Positions 54,537 to 63,839 of a DNA stretch of 64,000 bases are shown here, piece after piece; within the stretch, counting starts at the first letter, position 1, and each line of letters starts with the position of its first letter. A program made the position numbers and the translations under genes. The DNA lies in the NCBI GenBank assembly GCA_963707075.1, contig CAVPOX010000016.1, positions 62,001 to 126,000 on the forward strand, given 5' to 3'. Origin of the DNA: CAXMQZ01 sp963707075. GTDB taxonomy: Bacteria; Acidobacteriota; Thermoanaerobaculia; Multivoradales; JAHEKO01. Under the pieces are notes generated by a model. That model was not told the DNA's origin, searched no databases, and was given only the letters and a program-made list of their open reading frames with translations.

Positions 54537-54805
54537 CGTCTTCCCTCCGGCCGCTCTCACCTCTGACTACGCTGACTGCGAGAGAAAGTTCGACGCAGCG
54601 CAGCCGATCCACCAGCACAAGCCCCGACAGCAAGCCGCCCTTTCCTCAGAGGCTGTTCCTGGCGCGGCCCAAGACTACTCGCCCAGAGCTGTCCTGTTGA
54701 ACGTTTCGGTTGTTTTTAGACATCACTTGGCAGATGAGAATCCATCCGAAGACCTGCAAAGAAATGGCTTAGAATAAGAAGTTAGGACGATCCCAGACTC
54801 AAAGC
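54537..54805. other. Intergenic region, no gene seen
   Basis: Between the divergent phosphatase and fasciclin genes I see no coding frame. The last 200 bp are clearly AT-richer than the surroundings (GTTTCGGTTGTTTTTAGACA and TTAGAATAAGAAGTTAGGAC) and lead into the promoter of the fasciclin gene. Confidence 0.45.
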
Positions 54806-54834
54806 TTGACAAACGGGCCTCGACCATCTATGAT
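54806..54834 (+). promoter_or_regulatory. Sigma70-type promoter of the fasciclin gene
   Basis: Consensus TTGACA (54806-54811) and TATGAT (54829-54834) with an exact 17-bp spacer. The predicted start lies near 54841, giving a 50-base leader that ends in AAAGGAGAAG before the ATG. Confidence 0.8.
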
Positions 54835-54890
54835 TCTTTTGTGACCGATTTGAACGAATTAGATGCAGCTCAGTGTCAAAGGAGAAGATC

Positions 54891-55409
54891 ATGAAGAAGC
54901 ACACCTCAATCCGTTACAGCCTCACCGCCCTGGCCATCACCGCCGTGTTGGTGGCGCCCCTTGCCGCCGGTAGTTATGGCAAGAAAGGCAGCCAGGACAT
55001 CGTCGACACCGCAGTAGCCGCTGGTTCCTTCAACACCCTGGTTGCGGCCGTCCAGGCCGCAGGTCTGGTCGACGCGCTGAAGGCGGACGGCCCTCTCACC
55101 GTCTTCGCTCCCACTGACGAGGCTTTCGCACGCCTGCCCGAGGGCACGGTCGAAAACCTGCTCAAGCCCGAGAACAAGGACCAGCTCATCGCCATTCTCA
55201 CCTACCACGTCGTCCCCGGACAGGTGGATGCCGCCCAGGTGACGAGCCTCGACAGCGCCACGACCTTGCAGGGTGAATCGATCGCGATCGCTGTCAAGGA
55301 CGGCAAGGTCTACGTCGACAACGCCCAGGTCATCACCGCCGATGTTGCGGCCAGCAACGGCATCATCCACGTGATCGACCACGTCATTCTGCCGGGGCAG
55401 AAGGGCTGA
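54891..55409 (+). CDS. Secreted fasciclin (FAS1) domain protein
   Basis: 172 residues from the ATG at 54891 with a strong AAAGGAG. A signal peptide (SLTALAITAVLVAPLAAG) precedes one FAS1 domain (about 38-172) with the H1 box (TVFAPTDEAFARLPEGT), the YH motif (LTYHVVPGQV) and the H2 box (NGIIHVIDHVILP). FAS1 proteins are adhesion or matrix proteins in the periplasm or outside. The single domain is complete. It is the best-marked transcription unit in the window, with its own promoter and terminator. Confidence 0.93.
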   Translation: MKKHTSIRYSLTALAITAVLVAPLAAGSYGKKGSQDIVDTAVAAGSFNTLVAAVQAAGLVDALKADGPLTVFAPTDEAFARLPEGTVENLLKPENKDQLIAILTYHVVPGQVDAAQVTSLDSATTLQGESIAIAVKDGKVYVDNAQVITADVAASNGIIHVIDHVILPGQKG

Positions 55410-55472
55410 CAGTCCCCACACTTTCCGGGAGTCCTCCTCCGAGAATTGACTAAGTCCCGGGAAGGATACGCG

Positions 55473-55506
55473 CCGGCTGAGACTGACGAAGTCTCAGCCG
55501 GTTTTT
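55473..55506 (+). terminator. Rho-independent terminator of the fasciclin gene
   Basis: A perfect 12-bp stem CCGGCTGAGACT/AGTCTCAGCCGG with loop GACGA, followed by TTTTTC, 64 bases after the fasciclin stop. Confidence 0.92.
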
Positions 55507-55621
55507 CATTTTGCGCGAATCCGCTTGCCTCCGGCCAACCACTCTTGCCGTCAATAAAGGTCCGCAGCTCACCCCTTGCCCTGGGCTTCGTCCCGCCTCG
55601 AGACTCGTGAACCAGGATGCC

Positions 55622-55942
55622 CTACTGGACTGCGCTGGACCAGGCGAAGGTATCGCCCGACTCGAATCCGTTGGCAAACATGGGTGGCACCGGGACCACC
55701 ACGGCGTCGAAGGATGTAAGGAGACCCTGACCGGCCTGACGTCTGTTCTCACCCTCGTAGAACGCAAAGTGGAGGTGTTTCTCTACCCCCTCGCCAGGAC
55801 CGACATTGGACACGAATCCGAGAATCGTCGACGTGTCGACCTCCTGGTTCTCAACCACCTGGACACCGGTGGCAACCGCGAGTAACGTGTTTAGTACCTC
55901 GACAAAGGCAAGCCAGTCGAAAGGCTGAGCACGCAAAGCCAC
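55622..55942 (-). pseudogene. C-terminal fragment of a secreted protein with DGFE motif
   Basis: The last 85 residues look like a real protein end: TGVQVVENQEVDTSTILGFV, then VGPGEGVEKHLHFAFYEGEN and a terminal PMFANGFESGDTFAWSS, matching the motif in the proteins at 27228 and 39089. The first 20 residues of the frame (MALRAQPFDWLAFVEVLN) come from a dispersed repeat (55881-55925), and no signal peptide is present. It is thus a 3' fragment of a larger gene cut at the repeat. Confidence 0.6.
55881..55925 (+). repeat. Dispersed repeat, copy B
   Basis: AGTAACGTGTTTAGTACCTC followed by GACAAAGGCAAGCCAG is similar to copy A at 25541-25576. It lies at the broken 5' edge of the DGFE fragment, so it may mark an old rearrangement point. 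Confidence 0.45.
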
Positions 55943-56058
55943 GGGTCCTGGCTTCCTCCGCGAAGATCCTCGCCACGAAGGACCTCAAGACCGCCGGGCT
56001 GCCGAAGGGTTGGCGGACCAGGAATTCGCCTGGGCGCACAACGGATCAGGAGGAAGTG

Positions 56059-56544
56059 ATGAAGCGAGGGACAGCCTTGACAGTGGTCGGAGCGCTGGTT
56101 GCCCTGATGGTGATTGCGTGGACCAGCCCCGCCCTGGCGGAGACCTGCAAGTTTCACCGATTCAGAGCCGCCTTCGAGCTCATGGATGAGCCGCTGGCAG
56201 ACTACGACGCCTGCTACTTGAACATCGTGCGCGGCACGATCAACGGACAGCTCATCAGCTGTTACTACGAGACCGATTTCTTCCCGAGCGATACCCTGTG
56301 GGGAGATGGCGACTACGTCTATTGGATGGGCAAGGGTGACGACTTCGTCGAGACCCGTAAAGGAGAGATCTTCATGGTCGAGCGAGCGGTCTTCGATCTC
56401 GGGGCGGAGCTCGCTACCGGTCAGGCTGTGATCACCGGAGGAACGGGGGCGTACGAGAACGCCACGGGCGTGCTGCAGTTCTACAACAGGTACCCCCATC
56501 GACTGGACCTATTTGTTTACGAGGGATACATCTGCACGCCGTAG
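56059..56544 (+). CDS. Secreted hypothetical protein, possible dirigent/AOC-like barrel
   Basis: 161 residues from the ATG at 56059 (AGGAGGAA precedes; a GTG at 56056 would add one). A signal peptide ends at TSPALA (near residue 27). The mature protein has four cysteines (ETCKFHRF, DACYLNIV, ISCYYE, GYICTP), and a segment DLGAELATGQAVITGGTGAY then ENATG that resembles the GGTGxYxxATG turn of allene-oxide-cyclase/dirigent beta barrels. That resemblance is weak. It stands alone; no neighbour suggests a role. Confidence 0.68.
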   Translation: MKRGTALTVVGALVALMVIAWTSPALAETCKFHRFRAAFELMDEPLADYDACYLNIVRGTINGQLISCYYETDFFPSDTLWGDGDYVYWMGKGDDFVETRKGEIFMVERAVFDLGAELATGQAVITGGTGAYENATGVLQFYNRYPHRLDLFVYEGYICTP

Positions 56545-56798
56545 GACGACGCATGGGGTGTGAGGACGTGTGACCGATTTCACAGCCGCCATCACGCTCC
56601 CCCACTACAGTGCGAGGGACCCGATGTATAGCCGTCCGTCTATTTGATCTTTTGGAGCAGATCTGTACTCTATTCGAGTCCTTATAGTCCTGTTTCTGGA
56701 GTGCCACGGCGCTTCCAGAACTCAAACCTCGAGTCTGAAGGCTTGAAGGTAAAAGCGAGCGCCTTGAACCATCCACTCTCTCTTGGAGGAATGCCTCG

Positions 56799-57570
56799 AT
56801 GCGATCCATGAAAGCCCGGTACGTGTATTGTGGTTTCTTCGTCGCGAAAGCAGCTCTTCTCCTTCTCGTGCTCGGATCGGCCCTGCCGGTCCTGGCTCAA
56901 TCCCCCACCACCCGGTGATCAACGAGTTCGTGGTCAACCACACAGGTGCTGACAGCGAAGCCTTCGTCGAGGTGTTCGGCGACGCGTCGACCGACTACTC
57001 GGCGTTCACCGTCCTCGAGATCGAAGGCGATTCCACGAGTGCCGGCACCGTCGACGCCGTGCTGCCCGTCGCTACGACGAACGCCGGTGGCTACTGGATC
57101 GATCCTGAGGACATGGAGAACGGCACGATCACCATCATGCTGGTCGAGGGATTCACTGGCAGCACGGGCGACGACCTCGATACCGATAACGATGGACGTG
57201 TTCGACTCGACTCCATGGACGCGCATCGTCGACGACGTGGCGGTCTTTGACGGCGGTACCACCGACGTGACTTACTCCGCGACGGTGCTCGACGCCGGCT
57301 TCGACGGCGGTTCCTTCGCTCCCGGCGGTGCCTCGCGCATCCCCAACGCCACCGACACGAACACCACCGCCGACTGGCTGCGCAACGACTTCGACGGCTT
57401 CGGATTCCCCGGGTTTCCCGGCACGCCGGAGTTGGGCGAAGCCATCAACACGCCTGACGCGGTGAACGCTGCTGTAGCGATACCCACCGACCCGATCGGC
57501 GCCTGCAACGACCCCGCCACGATGATTCACGACATTCAGGGCAGCGGTCTCAGCAGCCCGGACGTCGGCA
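56799..57570 (+). pseudogene. Truncated, frameshifted secreted ExeM-like nuclease
   Basis: A signal peptide frame starts at 56799 after GGAGG (AALLLLVLGSALPVLAQ) and stops early because of one missing C in a CCCCC run near 56893. The next frame continues HPVINEFVVNHTG, DYSAFTVLEIEGD and FTGSTGDDLDTDNDG, then shifts near 57190 to STPWTRIVDDVAVFDGG, LRNDFDGFGFPGFPG and MIHDIQGSGLSSPDVG. The sequence matches the N-terminal lamin-tail/OB part of extracellular nucleases (ExeM/NucH-like), where IHDIQGxGxxSP begins the next domain. It is cut at about 57570 by an ABC permease gene on the opposite strand. The endonuclease domain is absent. Confidence 0.6.
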
Positions 57571-58584
57571 GCATCCGCTCAGCGAGCCACATCTCGAGAA
57601 AACTGAAATTGATCTCCACCGGGGCCACATCGCTCCAACTAATCGCCGGCATACTCCGGCTCCGAGCATCCTCGGCAGCCGGCAGCGGTCGACCTTTTCT
57701 TCTCGGTGCGGCCGCACGGCCCGTGCGCGCCGGATCGAAGCGATCGAAGAAGCGCGTCGCCAGAGCCACCAGGCCCAGCGCTGCCCCGATCCACAGGAGC
57801 CTTACCGGCACCATTCCGAGTGACCAGGCGATCCCGTCCCAGGGAAACAGCTTGAGCGTTTCCTGCGAAGCCCCGGGTACGAATCCGACAAAGCCCATCG
57901 CCAGGCCGAACTCAGCGTCCGGATAGACCGCCAGGGCTGCCTCCTCCATGCTGGGAATGAACAGACCGAGGCCGGCGAATCCACCGATCGCATTGTCCCC
58001 AGGAGGCTCAACAGGGCGGCCTCCGCAATGAACAGATAGAGGATGTTGCCCATGGTGCCGCGCAGGGGTCGGATGGACTCGAAGAGAACTGCGGCGGCCG
58101 CAACCAGCGTCATGACCGGCAGGCAAACAAAAACAAAAGGTGCCACGAGCGCCCACACATCCAGTCCGGCTTCGACAGGGCTCAGCAACTGCATGACAAT
58201 CGCGGCCACCGCCAAGGTCGTCGCCATCACCGTCAGCACGGCAAGGTTGCTGACGAACTTGCTCGCCATGTAGAGACGATTGCTCAACGGTGTCGCCGCG
58301 AGAATTTCTCCGACCCGCGTGCGACGGTCTCGACTCAGAGAGTTCTTGACCAGGTAGAAACCGAAAATCGCCAACATGCAGGTGCTGGCGCTTCCCATCA
58401 GGCTACCCACCCAGGCGGAGTTGTACTCGCCCCGGTACTCGCCCAACCGCAACGTCCACTTACCCGTGATGACGAGGAAGCCGAAAAAGAGCGTTCCCAA
58501 CAGTGTGATCAGGAACGAATAGCGCCGCGTCCGTTCGAGAAAGTCAGCCAGGGCCAACCTGTAGAGGATGCCGGCTGCGTGCAT
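57536..58584 (-). pseudogene. ABC transporter permease (single frameshift, altered 3' end)
   Basis: The first frame begins MHAAGILYRLALADFLERTR and has membrane segments (FLITLLGTLFFGFLVITG, STCMLAIFGFYLVKNSLSRD, AVLTVMATTLAVAAIVMQLL, VFVCLPVMTLVAAAAVLFES). It shifts near 57990; the second frame carries FAGLGLFIPSMEEAALAVYP, LLWIGAALGLVALATRFFD and ends at 57536. The final residues (LPTSGLLRPLP) are antisense to the nuclease fragment, so the normal C-terminus may be lost. It is an ABC-2-type permease coupled to the ATPase gene, which ends one base inside its start codon. Function: export of an unknown substrate. Confidence 0.7.
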
Positions 58585-59466
58585 CAGGAGCCCTCGGCCT
58601 GGCGATCGGCGAGCAGGTGAAGGTATGCGTCCTCCAGTGTGGGGGTGAGAGAGACCGCTCCAGCGTCCGGCTGTTCGTCCGCGACCACTCGGATGCGGAC
58701 ACCCTCGCTGGTCCTGACCGTGCCGCTGAGCACGAATCGCTCCTTGGCGCTGGCCAGATCGCTACTCGGGATGACCATCTCCCAGACCTTGCCTTCCACC
58801 AGCCGCAGCAGATCCTCGGGCGGGCCCTGGTAGCGCAGGAGTCCTTTCTTGAGGACCGCGATGGACGTCGCCGCCGCCTCGATATCGGAAACGATATGCG
58901 AGGAGAGGATCACGATCCGGTCCCCGGCCAGTTCCGCGAGCAGGCTCCGGAAACGCACTCGTCTCCTCGGGATCGAGACCCGCCGTCGGCTCATCGACGA
59001 TCAGGAGCTGCGGATCGTTCAACAGCGCCTGGGCGATGCCGACGCGCTGCTTCATGCCACCCGACAACGAGCCCAACGCTCGCTTGCGGGCGTCGGTGAG
59101 ATTGACCAGCTCCAACAGGTCGTCGATTCTCCGGCTGGCCGAGCGGCCACTCATGCCGCGGGCGGCTGCCAAATAGGAGAGGAACTCCACCGGGTTCAGG
59201 TTGGGATAGATACCGAAGTCTTGCGGCAGGTATCCCAACACCCGGCGCAAAGGGTTCGGCGAGGCGGCAATGTCGACTCCGTCCCACTCCACCGTTCCGG
59301 TCGTCGCCTGGGTCACGGTGGCCAGGATCCGCATGAGCGTCGACTTGCCCGCCCCGTTCGGGCCGAGCAAACCCAGGACGCCCGGTCCGATCTCGAGGTT
59401 GAGGTTCGAGATTCCCCAGACATCTCCCTTGTAGCGCTTGCCAACTTCGCAAATCTTGAGATTCAA
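58584..59466 (-). pseudogene. ABC transporter ATP-binding protein (single frameshift)
   Basis: The first frame opens MNLKICEVGKRYKGDVWGIS and has Walker A LLGPNGAGKSTLMRILATV, the Q loop GYLPQDFGIYP, the signature LGSLSGGMKQRVGIA and Walker B LLIVDEPTAGLDPEE. The frame breaks near 58957, just after Walker B; the second frame continues FRSLLAELAGDRIVILSSHI with the H loop and finishes with a C-terminal regulatory region. Joined it is about 293 residues, as in ABC-2 exporter ATPases. It pairs with the permease at 57536-58584. One indel may be an assembly error, as all catalytic residues are present. Confidence 0.8.
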
Positions 59467-59661
59467 CTTCGCCCTCCACCACGCTCGCGGACTCGACTTG
59501 CAGCCATTATAGGGGCGACGAGCGGTGGCCTGGTGGAGCTGGGAATTGCGCGATTCTGAGTGGCCGAGGCCCGGAGCCAGGGTCTCGAGCCCGAGGCGGC
59601 GACCGGAAAGCGGCTGCGCCGGCTACCGTTCCGGTTGGGCTGATCGCAGCTAATGCGGTGA

Positions 59662-59699
59662 CAGGCTACTGCTTTCCGCTTGGGGTAAGGAGTAGCCTG
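59662..59699 (-). other. Inverted repeat after the cupin gene
   Basis: CAGGCTACT (59662-59670) and AGTAGCCTG (59691-59699) form a 9-bp stem with a 20-base loop, just beyond the cupin stop codon. It lacks a T run, so it may be a weak or Rho-dependent terminator. Confidence 0.4.
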
Positions 59700-59723
59700 C
59701 CACCGGATCTCGACTGAAACCGC

Positions 59724-60071
59724 CTACTTGAGGGTGACAATCACGACGCTACCCTCTGTGAGGGCCTTGTGGTCGTGCTCGACCGCATCGATCCAGAAGA
59801 CATCGCCCGCCTTGTAGACCGTCTCTGTCTCCTCGCCGCCCACCTGGTACATCAAGGTGAGGTCGTCCAGCGCGACGGCGAGCTGATTGCCCTCGTGCTT
59901 GTGAACGCCAACCCAATTCCCCGAGTGAGCATCGGCCTTTTGCACGACCACGTGATCATTTTCCAACACGATCGTGGGATCCTCCTCATTCGGAAACGAC
60001 AGCTGACCGACAGCGATGCCGGCCACGAACACGAGCGCTACAACCCCCACGAGAAGGAATTTCTTCGACAT
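59724..60071 (-). CDS. Small membrane-anchored cupin-domain protein
   Basis: 115 residues from the ATG at 60071; a second ATG at 60080 would add three. The AAGGGGG ribosome site fits 60071 better. An N-terminal hydrophobic segment (FLLVGVVALVFVAGIAVG) anchors or exports it. The rest is a small cupin-like barrel (ENDHVVVQKADAHSGNWVGV, VHKHEGNQLAVALDD, AGDVFWIDAVEHDHKALTEG), with histidines that could bind metal (HKHEG, EHDH). Cupins of this size bind metals or small ligands; the role is unknown. Confidence 0.75.
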   Translation of the reverse strand: MSKKFLLVGVVALVFVAGIAVGQLSFPNEEDPTIVLENDHVVVQKADAHSGNWVGVHKHEGNQLAVALDDLTLMYQVGGEETETVYKAGDVFWIDAVEHDHKALTEGSVVIVTLK

Positions 60072-60196
60072 CCTGACCATCCCCCTTTCACGGGATCGCG
60101 GGGCAACACCACACCTATGGGTCGCGACCGCAGCTGATTGACTGTGAGAAATGCTCGCGTAGTCTACATCAGATGGTCGGGAACCCGTCCCCGGGC

Positions 60197-60339
60197 TCAC
60201 TCCACGCGCCGCACCACCACCAGGCTGCGGTCATCCATTGGCGACTGATCACCCTCGAGCGCGCCGGCGTCAGCTTGCGCATCGGGATGCGCGCCTCCCT
60301 ACCCTGCCCGTCACCAGCCTTCTTCGCTTGCTCGGCCAT
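60197..60339 (-). pseudogene. Deletion remnant of a SpoIIE-type phosphatase gene
   Basis: The 5' end reads MAEQAKKAGDGQGREARIPM then RKL, the same as the phosphatase gene at 54536, and the 3' end encodes DQSPMDDRSLVVVRRVE and a stop, matching that gene's last residues. The whole catalytic core between them is missing. The 143-bp remnant has no intact frame. Confidence 0.75.
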
Positions 60340-60459
60340 CGTCTCCCCTACGCGGCGCCGAGTCCTTTACGGTCGAGCTGCGTCGTCAGAGGCGGTATAG
60401 AATCATAGTTACACTGACAAGCTTGGATCATCCAGCAGGAACCGCGAGGTGGGGGCTCG

Positions 60460-63076
60460 ATGATCACAGAATCCATAGGGCACTACACAATCCTCCGTAA
60501 GCTCGATGAGGGCGGTATGGGAGAGGTGTTCCTGGCACGGGACGAGAAGCTGGGTCGCAAGATCGCACTCAAGATCCTGCCCCCAGAGGCTGCCACCAAC
60601 CGGGAGCGGCTCGAGCGCTTCCGCCGCGAGGCCAAGGTCGTTGCGGCGCTGAGTCACCCCAACATCGTCACGATCTACTCGGTCGAGGAGGTCGACGGTC
60701 TCCACTTCCTGACGATGGAGTATGTCGAGGGCAAGACTCTCAAAGAAGCCATTCCACGAAACGGACTCCGACTCGACCGCTTCTTCGACATCGCCATCGA
60801 CCTGGCGGATGCCCTGAGTAGCGCCCATGCCAAGGGCATCATTCACCGGGATCTCAAACCCGGCAACGTCATGTTGGATCGAAACGGGCGCATTCGAGTG
60901 CTCGACTTCGGTCTGGCCAAGCTACTCCCTGTGCCGCCTCTGGGTGGCGAGGAATTCGATACGGAGGGACCCACCGAGATCTTGACCGGCGAGGGTCACA
61001 TCGTGGGCACGACCCCCTACATGTCACCGGAGCAGCTCAGGGGAATGCCATTGGATGAGCGGTCGGACATCTTCTCCCTGGGCATCCTGTTCTATCTCAT
61101 GGCGACGGGGCATCATCCGTTTCGCCGCGATACCGCCGCCGATGTCATCTCCGCCATCCTGTCTTCGACTCCGCCACCAGTCACGGAAGTCAAGCAGGAG
61201 ATGCCTCGCCATCTCGGACGGGTCATCCGTCACTGTCTCGAAAAAGACCCTTCGCAACGCTTCCAGACCGCTCTCGATGTGCGCAACGAGCTCGAGGGGC
61301 TGCGGCAGGAGGTCTCTCAGGGAAGTGCTCCGAGCGGGTCGGAGTCTCTCTTCCCGGTCGACCCCAAGCGCACGACGACTCTGTGGCGAAGGCTGGCTCT
61401 GGCGGCCGTCCGGTAGTCACTCTCCTGGCGGGAATCCTGATGCGCGCGCAGCTGCACGAGACCACTGCTGGACCTCGAGACCATCGCCATCCTGCCGTTC
61501 TCGAATCTGACGGGAGATCCCGCCAACGACCATTGGGGAGAGGTCTTCAGCAGCGGCCTGATGGACAGGCTGTCGAACCTCTACGGCGCCCGGTTGGTCA
61601 GCCGATCGGAGGTGGCGAGTCTGGTCGACGACGGTGTCAGCGCCACCGAGGTCGGCCGGCGTCTCGAGGCCGGGTCGGTGATCGAAGGAGAGATCCTGCG
61701 GGAAGGGCCGCAATTCAGGGTCGTCGTCAGCCTGACCGATGCGGCGACGAATCTTCTCCTCTGGTCCGAACCCTACACCTCGAGCCCGGCCGGGCTGCCG
61801 GCTCTGCAGGATCGCATCGCCTGGGATCTCGAATCGTTCTTCTCCATTCCGCTGACCGCCCGCGAGCGGCGGCAGCTCGAGGCAGGTAGCTCGACCCTGA
61901 GCCGCGCCTGGGCCCACTATGTGCGGGGCCGGCGCTTCCTCGCCCCCGGCCTCGAGGATCCGACAGGAGTCGAGTCGGCGGCGGATAACTTTCGGCAGGC
62001 AATTCGTCTGCAGCCGGAGATGGCGATCGCCCGTGCGGCCTTGAGTGAGGCCCTGTGGCAGCTCTACCACGTCGACCGGGATCCCGGGATCCTGGCAGAG
62101 GCCCGGGAGCAAGCTCTGACGGCGCTGCAGGAGGCCCCGGAGCTGCCGGCCGCGCATGTGGCGCTGGCCCGCGTCGAGCGCAGCACCGGCGAGGTCGAGG
62201 CCTCGATTCGAGTCCCTGCAGGCGGCGGAGCGCAACCACCCCAACCCCGACCAGGTCTACCGGGAGCTCGCCGACAGCTACGAGCGGGTGGGTGAGCTGG
62301 AGGCAGCAGAGGTGAATTTCAGGAAGGCGACCGCCCTCGACGACAGCGACTGGCTCAACTGGAATCGACTCGGCGCTCTGCTGACCAAGCTCGGCCGCCT
62401 CGAAGAGTCGCGCGCCGCCTACGAAACTGCGGCAAGAGTGGCGCCTGATGGCATCTACCGACCTCTCGAGAACCTCGGAACGACCTATCTCTACCAGGCC
62501 GACTTCGACAAGGCCCTCGAGATCTACGCGCAGATCCCCGGGCCCGTCGCCTATGCACTCCATGCCAACAACGTGGCCACGGCCTACTTCTTCAAGGGCG
62601 ACATGGACAAGGCGGTCGAGTACTTCGCCAAAGCCGTCGAGCTGGGCCCCGCGGACGCCGAGATGCGACGCAACTACGGCGACGTGCTGTTGCGCATCGG
62701 GGACCGCGAGGCGGCGGAGGCCCAGTACCGCGAAGCCGTGGCCCTGATGGACGAGGAGCTGGCGATGAATCCGGGGAATCGGGATCTGCTACTCCGCCGG
62801 GCCATGTACAGCGCCAAGGCCGGCGACTGTCAGACCGCCGTCTCGGAGGCTGACGAGCTGAGGTTGGAGCCACCGAAGACAGCCTACGGAGGCCACCAGT
62901 TCGCCTACATCTATGCCCTCTGCGGCCTTCACGATCAGGCGCTGGTTGCCGTCCGCGAAGCCATCGAGCTCGGCATCCATCCCCAGCTCATGGCCCAGGA
63001 AGACGAGTTCGCCTCCCTCCACGACGATCCCGACTTCCAGGCCCTGACTCGCGGCGAAGGCGGGGGCCCGAACTAG
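60460..63076 (+). pseudogene. Ser/Thr kinase with TolB-like domain and TPR (multiple frameshifts)
   Basis: The first frame starts MITESIGHYTILRKLDEGGM and holds a full kinase domain (VFLARDEKLGRKIALKIL, HRDLKPGNVM, DFGLAK, TTPYMSPEQLRG, ending HLGRVIRHCLEKDPSQR) up to a stop at 61416. One frame further on, a membrane helix (VVTLLAGILM) follows, then another shift near 61460 into a TolB/FlgO-like domain (LETIAILPFSNLTGD, then GSVIEGEIL) and the first TPRs. Near 62213 the frame shifts again into the remaining TPRs (RELADSYERVGELEAAEVNF, YFFKGDMDKAVEYFAKAVEL) to 63076. Joined it would be about 870 residues, like the gene at 46253. Confidence 0.78.
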
Positions 63077-63112
63077 CTCCACGAAGTCCGGGCCCCGGCG
63101 GGTCGTTGACGC

Positions 63113-63511
63113 CTACGGAAAGATGATGCCTCCGGGGTCGGTGGAGTCCATCGGCACCTGTCCGTTACCCGAGTGCTCACCGTGATTAGCCTGACGACGT
63201 AGGGCCAGTAGGTCGCCATACTTGTCTTGAGAGCAGTACACGTGCGGCTGCCCGCTGGACTTGGCACCTGCATTTCCGGCCTGGGTGAATCTCTTCGACG
63301 ACCCCAATCGGGAGGTTCGGATTCGGTCGGAAACAAGAGGATGACCAGGGGCATCGAGAATCTGCAAGTTTCCAGCTCCGAACCCATGATTCGTGCAGTT
63401 CTCGATCTGGACAGTCCAAGTCAGTTGATTCGTTGTCACACTTGTCTGGATGGATTCCCGCTTCTGCACACACCCTTGAAGCGGTTCCTTTGGGATCGAT
63501 GTCGATCTCAC
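63113..63511 (-). CDS. Possible hypothetical protein (doubtful)
   Basis: 132 residues as read from an ATG at 63511. The composition in the second half is fairly protein-like (KSSGQPHVYCSQDKYGDLLA, DSTDPGGIIFP), with three cysteines, but there is no signal peptide, no ribosome binding site, and no recognised family. It lies convergent to the kinase at 60460 with 36 bp between the two stops. It may be a fragment of a larger exported protein. Confidence 0.25.
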   Translation of the reverse strand: MRSTSIPKEPLQGCVQKRESIQTSVTTNQLTWTVQIENCTNHGFGAGNLQILDAPGHPLVSDRIRTSRLGSSKRFTQAGNAGAKSSGQPHVYCSQDKYGDLLALRRQANHGEHSGNGQVPMDSTDPGGIIFP

Positions 63512-63839
63512 ACCTGCTGTGTCGGGTTATCCCATCTCAGCTTGATCGATCACATCCTGACCGCAGGCTCGGGCTGGCTATCCAGCGCCATGACCAGCAT
63601 CAACCCGCCACCGATTGCTCCACAACTGTCCCCAGAGCTCCTTCGCATCTCCGACCTCCTTTTCCAAAAGGGAATCATTCACGGGGCTCATGCCCCGGTC
63701 TTCAGGCCAGCTCAATTGTCACGTTCTACTAAGAGCCTAGGAGCGGTTTTGGCGCCAGTCAAGGGGCGCCGGCCGCCCGCGCCGAAGCGAGTGGCCTGGC
63801 CCGACGTTTCCGCTGAAACGTGCATCACCACCCTCGCAG

